Positions 58,764 through 64,000 of a stretch of 64,000 nucleotides of DNA are shown one piece after another (positions within the stretch are counted from its first letter, which is position 1; each line of letters starts with the position of its first letter). Under the pieces are notes generated by a model, which was given only the letters and a program-made list of their open reading frames with translations, ran no database searches and had not been told where the DNA came from. The stretch is taken from contig JAUCBJ010007376.1 in assembly GCA_032718475.1 (NCBI GenBank), positions 62,001-126,000 of the forward strand, given 5' to 3'. Made by a program: the position numbers and the translations under genes. The stretch is from Nemertoderma westbladi (Eukaryota > Xenacoelomorpha > Nemertodermatida > Nemertodermatidae).

Positions 58764-61258
58764 CTTGTGTCCAAATAATTCGCGTCCAAACAACTCGTGT
58801 CCAAACAACTCGTGACCAAACAACTCGTGTCCAAACAACTCGTGTCCAAACAACTCGTGTCCAAACAACTCGTGTCCAAACAACTCGTGTCCAAACAACT
58901 CGTGTCCAAACAACTCGTGTCCAAACAACTCGTGTCCAAACAACTCGTGTCCAACAACTCGTGTCCAAACAACTCGTGTCCAAACAACTCGTGTCCAAAC
59001 AACTCGTGTCCAACAACTCGTGTCCAAACAACTCGTGTCCAAACAACTCGTGTCCAAACAACTCGTGTCCAAACAACTCGTGTCCAACAACTCGTGTCCA
59101 AACAACTCGTGTCCAAACAACTCGTGTCCAAACAACTCGTGTCCAAACAACTCGTGTCCAAACAACTCGTGTCCAAACAACTCGTGTCCAAACAACTCGT
59201 GTCCAAACAACTCGTGACCAAACAACTCGTGTCCAAACAACTCGTGTCCAAACAACTCGTGACCAAACAACTCGTGTCCAAACAACTCGTGTCCAAACAA
59301 CTCGTGTCCAAACAACTCGTGACCAAACAACTCGTGTCCAAACAACTCGTGTCCAAACAACTCGTGACCAAACAACTCGTGTCCAAACAACTCGTGTCCA
59401 AACAACTCGTGTCCAAACAACTCGTGTCCAAACAACTCGTGTCCAAACAACTCGTGTCCAAACAACTCGTGTCCAAACAACTCGTGACCAAACAACTCGT
59501 GTCCAAACAACTCGTGACCAAACAACTCGTATCCAAACAACTCGTGTCCAAACAACTCGTGTCCAAACAACTCGTGTCCAAACAACTCGTGTCCAAACAA
59601 CTCGTGTCCAAACAACTCGTGTCCAAACAACTCGTGACCAAACAACTCGTGTCCAAACAACTCGTGTCCAAACAACTCGTGACCAAACAACTCGTGTCCA
59701 AACAACTCGTGTCCAAACAACTCGTGTCCAAACAACTCGTGACCAAACAACTCGTGTCCAAACAACTCGTGTCCAAACAACTCGTGACCAAACAACTCGT
59801 GTCCAAACAACTCGTGTCCAAACAACTCGTGTCCAAACAACTCGTGTCCAAACAACTCGTGTCCAAACAACTCGTGTCCAAACAACTCGTGTCCAAACAA
59901 CTCGTGACCAAACAACTCGTGTCCAAACAACTCGTGACCAAACAACTCGTATCCAAACAACTCGTGTCCAAACAACTCGTGTCCAAACAACTCGTGTCCA
60001 AACAACTCGTGTCCAAACAACTCGTGACCAAACAACTCGTGTCCAAACAACTCGTGACCAAACAACTCGTGTCAAAACAACTCGTGACCAAACAACTCGT
60101 GTCCAAACAACTCGTGACCAAACAACTCGTGTCCAAACAACTCGTGTCCAAACAACTCGTATCCAAACAACTCGTGACCAAACAACTCGTGTCCAAACAA
60201 CTCGTGACCAAACAACTCGTGTCCAAACAACTCGTGACCAAACAACTCGTGTCCAAACAACTCGTGTCCAAACAACTCGTGACCAAACAACTCGTGACCA
60301 AACAACTCGTGTCCAAACAACTCGTGACCAAACAACTCGTGTCCAAACAACTCGTGTCCAAACAACTCGTATCCAAACAACTCGTGTCCAAACAACTCGT
60401 GTCCAAACAACTCGTGTCCAAACAACTCGTGACCAAACAACTCGTGTCCAAACAACTCGTGACCAAACAACTCGTGTCCAAACAACTCGTGACCAAACAA
60501 CTCGTGTCCAAACAACTCGTGTCCAAACAACTCGTGTCCAAACAACTCGTGTCCAAACAACTCGTGACCAAACAACTCGTGTCCAAACAACTCGTGTCCA
60601 AACAACTCGTGTCCAAACAACTCGTGTCCAAACAACTCGTGTCCAAACAACTCGTGTCCAAACAACTCGTGTCCAAGCAACTCGTGTCCAAACAACTCGT
60701 GTCCAAACAACTCGTGTCCAAACAACTCGTGTCCAAACAACTCGTGTCCAAACAACTCGTGACCAAACAACTCGTGTCCAAACAACTCGTGTCCAAACAA
60801 CTCGTGTCCAAACAACTCGTGACCAAACAACTCGTGTCCAAACAACTCGTGACCAAACAACTCGTGTCCAAACAACTCGTGTCCAAACAACTCGTGTCCA
60901 AACAACTCGTGTCCAAACAACTCGTGTCCAAACAACTCGTGTCCAAACAACTCGTGTCCAAACAACTCGTGACCAAACAACTCGTGTCCAAACAACTCGT
61001 GTCCAAACAACTCGTGTCCAAACAACTCGTGTCCAAACAACTCGTGTCCAAACAACTCGTGTCCAAACAACTCGTGTCCAACAACTCGTGTCCAAACAAC
61101 TCGTGTCCAAACAACTCGTGTCCAAACAACTCGTGTCCAAACAACTCGTGTCCAAACAACTCGTGTCCAAACAACTCGTGTCCAAACAACTCGTGTCCAA
61201 ACAACTCGTGTCCAAACAACTCGTGTCCAAACAACTCGTGTCCAAACAACTCATGTAA
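58764..61258. repeat. 15-bp minisatellite, about 165 copies
   Basis: Unit CAAACAACTCGTGTC. The variants are GTG(T/A)CC and occasional GTATCC, plus several 14-bp units lacking one A (58950, 59011, 59087, 61079) that shift the reading frame. Variant order shows block duplication: the pattern around 59215-59530 recurs around 59635-59950. All six frames are open over kilobases because neither strand's unit contains a stop. No start context, codon bias or splice signal supports a protein. Confidence 0.98.
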
Positions 61259-61300
61259 CACTGCAATCCTGTAACAAGTTTAGCTGACTTATTATTCCAA

Positions 61301-61638
61301 ACAATTAAATTAGCAGAAAGTCGCATATCACTGCGATTCACGGCGTTAGGGACCGACAGCAATAATATCCGATAATATCCAATAAATTCCGCTAAGTTGC
61401 TTAGATTTTGGTTATCATTACATGACACCTTTAATTAGGGTTGTGACCTGACTAGCATACCTAACCAAATGGGTTTATTATTTTGGAAAGGTATGCTAGT
61501 CAGGTCACAACCCTAATTAAAGTTGTCATGTAATGATAACCAAAATCTAAGCAACTTAGCGGAATTTCGGATATTATTGCTGTCGGTCCCTAACGCCGTG
61601 AATCGCAGTGATATGCGACTTTCTGCTAATTTAATTGT
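61301..61638. repeat. Long inverted repeat (about 150-162 bp arms, 26-bp spacer)
   Basis: Left arm 61301-61462 and right arm 61489-61638, nearly identical over about 150 bp; the spacer is 61463-61488. The left arm has 12 extra bases near 61370-61385, where ATAATATCC is duplicated locally. The outer ends are ACAATTAAATTAGC and its complement. It could be a fold-back transposon or a recent inverted duplication. No coding content. Confidence 0.92.
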
Positions 61639-61694
61639 ACGCATTTCCATAAATATAAAACAATGGCCATAGTTTTATATTTATGGAAATGCGT
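61639..61694. repeat. Second palindrome directly abutting the first
   Basis: Arms of 23 bp (ACGCATTTCCATAAATATAA and three more bases) around a spacer of about 10 bp containing TGGCCA. It begins at the base after the first inverted repeat ends. Confidence 0.88.
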
Positions 61695-61840
61695 TGTGTG
61701 AAATCAGTCGTCAGGACCTGATTTGTGAAACAAGTGTCCAGACAAGAGTTTTATGTTTCTCGCTTTCATAAACCTCGACATTTCAGAGAGGAAGATCACC
61801 CGTGGTGGTGAACAGGCACTCCTTTAGGAAACAGGGTGGA

Positions 61841-62513
61841 CTACTACTACTAGGATCGACATGCTGCATTGCAGCTGCATTTTTAAGAATGCTGTGCCGG
61901 CTTGTTGACAAAATTGCGCCGCCACAACTCCCTATCACCCATGACATTTGCTAGATCATCCGCATCTTCAAGGCCAGTGTCCTTTAAGATGCGTCTCAAG
62001 AAAGTCATGGGCTGTCCACCATGCTTATTCACTCCATGAGGCTGCCAAAGTACAAGATTATGCACTGGCTGGTCCTCACGGCGAAAGCAATGTCCTGCAA
62101 AGTGGAGGCGATTTTGTTCTAGTGTCTAGCTTGGGGGAACCAATGAGACACCTCCAATGTTATATAGTGTCTGGTTGGAGATGTGTGCATTGTACTTGAC
62201 ACAATGAACCCGGCGTAGCATTCTTGTGAATGTGCCATCCAGAGATTTGGTGTCCTCAGCAGTTAGAGCCCAGCATGGACTCCCATAGAGGAGTACTGGA
62301 ACTACTGCTGCTCTAAATAATCGGACCTTAAGTTTCCGATTAATTCTCGGTGACTTCCAAATCCTGGAAAGCCTATTCAAGGCTGTCCATGCCTTTCCCT
62401 TACGTATTCGAAGGTCCTCACCTGACTTCCGGATCCATGATCCCATGTAACAGAAGTCGTCCACATGCTCAAGCATACCATCCTTTGAGCTTATGCTCAT
62501 ACGATCAGAGACA
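61841..62513 (-). mobile_element. LINE B copy 3, strongly 5'-truncated
   Basis: (TAG)n tail at 61841-61852. It holds the C-terminal part only: LEHVDDFCYMGSWIRKSGED, GSPCWALTAED, LRRVHCVKYNAHISNQTLYN and LRRILKDTGLEDADDL, with one frameshift near 62120-62070. High identity to copies 1 and 2. Truncated after GATCAGAGAC at 62513. Confidence 0.9.
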
Positions 62514-63789
62514 GGGGGAAGGGTGGAAGGGTTTACTATCGAAGATCACTTTTGGTATTGAACAGGCATTCATTGGCCTAACGAGCCTAAAAGATTCTCC
62601 CATTCATAAAGCTCCATATTTCAGTTCAACTGATCTTTGATCAGTGACGGTCCAAAATTGGATACCTATATAATATACTCAGCATTCCATCCATTCTTGT
62701 TGATACCAGAAGTAAATATCTGAACAGAAGAAATCAACTTGAGTTAAATAACAACAACAGTCTTGATGTTATCGACATTAAAAACAAACACACATTGATT
62801 TATAATATTGCAATTTAATAATAAAGCCAGTTGAAATGTTGTATTATAATGTTATACAAGGTAGAAAAAACAGTGCAAAGCAATAATAAGTTGTAAAGCC
62901 CTTTGCATTGTGGCCGGGTAACAAAAGAGTCGTATAAAAACAACATTAAAGGGCGGGGGAAAAACTGAGAGTAAAATAAGTTCCCCTAGGTGATCAGCGC
63001 TGTGTATTCAGAAACATATTATTTGGATTAGCAATTTGAGAAATATTTTTACGTTTGGTCACAAAACAATAACCACTTAAAATTTTAATTACCATAGCTA
63101 CTCGAGAACCACATAAATCAATGGAAATTAAAAGAATGTTCAAAAATTTGCTAAAATTAAAACAAGTCTATCACCTATAGACAACCCTGAAGAAATGTCC
63201 TTTTGAAATACAGAGAAGTTAGATGCCGCTAAACATTGCTGCAGACCAGGTCGGTCAACTCTTACTTTGTAGTGCTAACTTGTGACTTGTGTACATTGCG
63301 GCACAAGTTAGTAAAGAAAGTAATGTAAGCGAAAGTAAAGAAATGAAATAGCCAGGATGAACAGAACAATTGTAATAAACCTGCGCCAAATTAATGCGTG
63401 TGGTTTACCTCACAATGGGCGATTCTTAGAAGACACGGGCCTCTGGGGCCGAAATCCGAGTGGTGAATGAACCCAGTGAAGCATTATGTATCGATACCAA
63501 AGCAATTAAGGAACGGTCCCAGTTCAGTATTGTCAAATAGACCCCCCCTGAATATGTAAGGACCCATAAAGGCGACAATCACGGAAAAAATAAGCGCGTC
63601 GTATAATACATTGATAGTGAATGTTGTGAATCATTCGTATCCGCAATTACTCATCGCTCATTACTCTATGTAAATGTCAGTAATCCCAGATGATAGTAGC
63701 TCCTTTGTGATGGCGGAAAGTTCATTGGCATTGAAGCCCGAATAAATCATTCGTCACAATTCTCGAGAGTTCATTATTATGTTGGTGAA
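62514..63789. other. Non-coding DNA, nothing recognised
   Basis: AT-rich single-copy sequence. No exon of the DAC domain, no RNA gene and no repeat family was recognised. Confidence 0.5.
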
Positions 63790-63968
63790 GAGTATTATTT
63801 CAGGTATGTGTAGAGTGGAAAAACCGGTAGATCACTAAACCACCATAACAATTAATTGTTAAATGAAATTACTAAATATAATTTAGTAATTTCATTTAAC
63901 AATTAATTGTTATGGTGGTTTAGTGATCTACCGGTTTTTCCATTCTACACACACCTGAAATAATACTC
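63790..63968. repeat. 179-bp near-perfect palindrome
   Basis: Arms 63790-63877 and 63881-63968 (88 bp each) around a 3-base centre ATA, with about two mismatches (GGTATGTG against GGTGTGTG, and AGAGTGG against AGAATGG). The outermost word is GAGTATTATTTCAGG. It may be a fold-back MITE. No target duplication could be confirmed at its ends. Confidence 0.93.
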
Positions 63969-64000
63969 AAATTGTCAATCTCTATAATTGTCAAAGACAT

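Noticed and set aside
58667..61428. Overlapping frames of 825-907 codons on both strands
   Set aside because: By-product of a 15-bp unit that lacks stops in all six frames.

Overview
The window is animal (metazoan) nuclear DNA: spliced exons with consensus GT..AG sites, APE-type non-LTR retrotransposons, BEL/Pao and Ty3/gypsy LTR elements, a hAT element, a HARBI1-like relic and long tandem arrays. The species cannot be fixed from sequence alone. The density and kinds of repeats and the recurring TAGGCCTA-type octamers suggest a marine invertebrate, possibly a deuterostome, but this is inference.

Two host genes are supported. At 4146-5339 (-) there is an uninterrupted, full-length phosphatidylinositol-5-phosphate 4-kinase (PIP4K2-like, 397 codons). 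From 54798 down to 27819 (-) lie the 3' exons of a dachshund (DACH) homolog. No single reading frame shows this gene. It appears when splice sites are read: exons 54611-54798, 51881-52132, 51127-51297, 50037-50258 and 27819-28129 have compatible phases. They encode the PGRPPKR linker that follows the SKI/SNO/DAC domain, then the C-terminal DACH coiled coil, then a new C-terminus. The DAC-domain exons are not seen and would lie beyond the window. An alternative last exon may exist at 25130-25605.

Layout: 1-2738, 35-bp satellite; 4146-5339, PIP4K2; 6166-8210, dead CR1/Jockey-group LINE; 8484-11456, LTR element with a coiled-coil gag-like ORF broken at a G21 run; 13820-19733, decayed BEL/Pao element; 19735-23038, RTE-like LINE 'A' split by a solo LTR; 22984-24939, a 100-bp satellite grown from that LINE's 3' end; 25130-28129, dach 3' exons and a HARBI1-like pseudogene; 28255-43380, about 500 copies of a 30-bp satellite; 43381-43925, an odd satellite/LINE mosaic; 43924-47690, LINE 'B' copy 1; 48060-49508, a 5'-truncated Ty3/gypsy element; 50037-54798, dach exons with LINE B copy 2 between them; 55893-56985, a hAT element with a perfect 8-bp target duplication; 58764-61258, a 15-bp minisatellite; 61301-61694 and 63790-63968, long palindromes; 61841-62513, LINE B copy 3.

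Every autonomous transposon seen is broken: frameshifts, nonsense codons, 5' truncation, or lost catalytic aspartates. The most unusual points are: (1) a 15-kb satellite and several transposons inside one dach intron of about 22 kb; (2) a satellite born from a LINE coding tail, with dimeric higher-order structure; (3) a dach 5' splice site duplicated within a 26-bp tandem repeat; (4) a character-level blend of satellite and LINE sequence at 43.4-43.9 kb, which may be an assembly artefact; (5) satellites with periods divisible by three that leave five or six frames open over kilobases.
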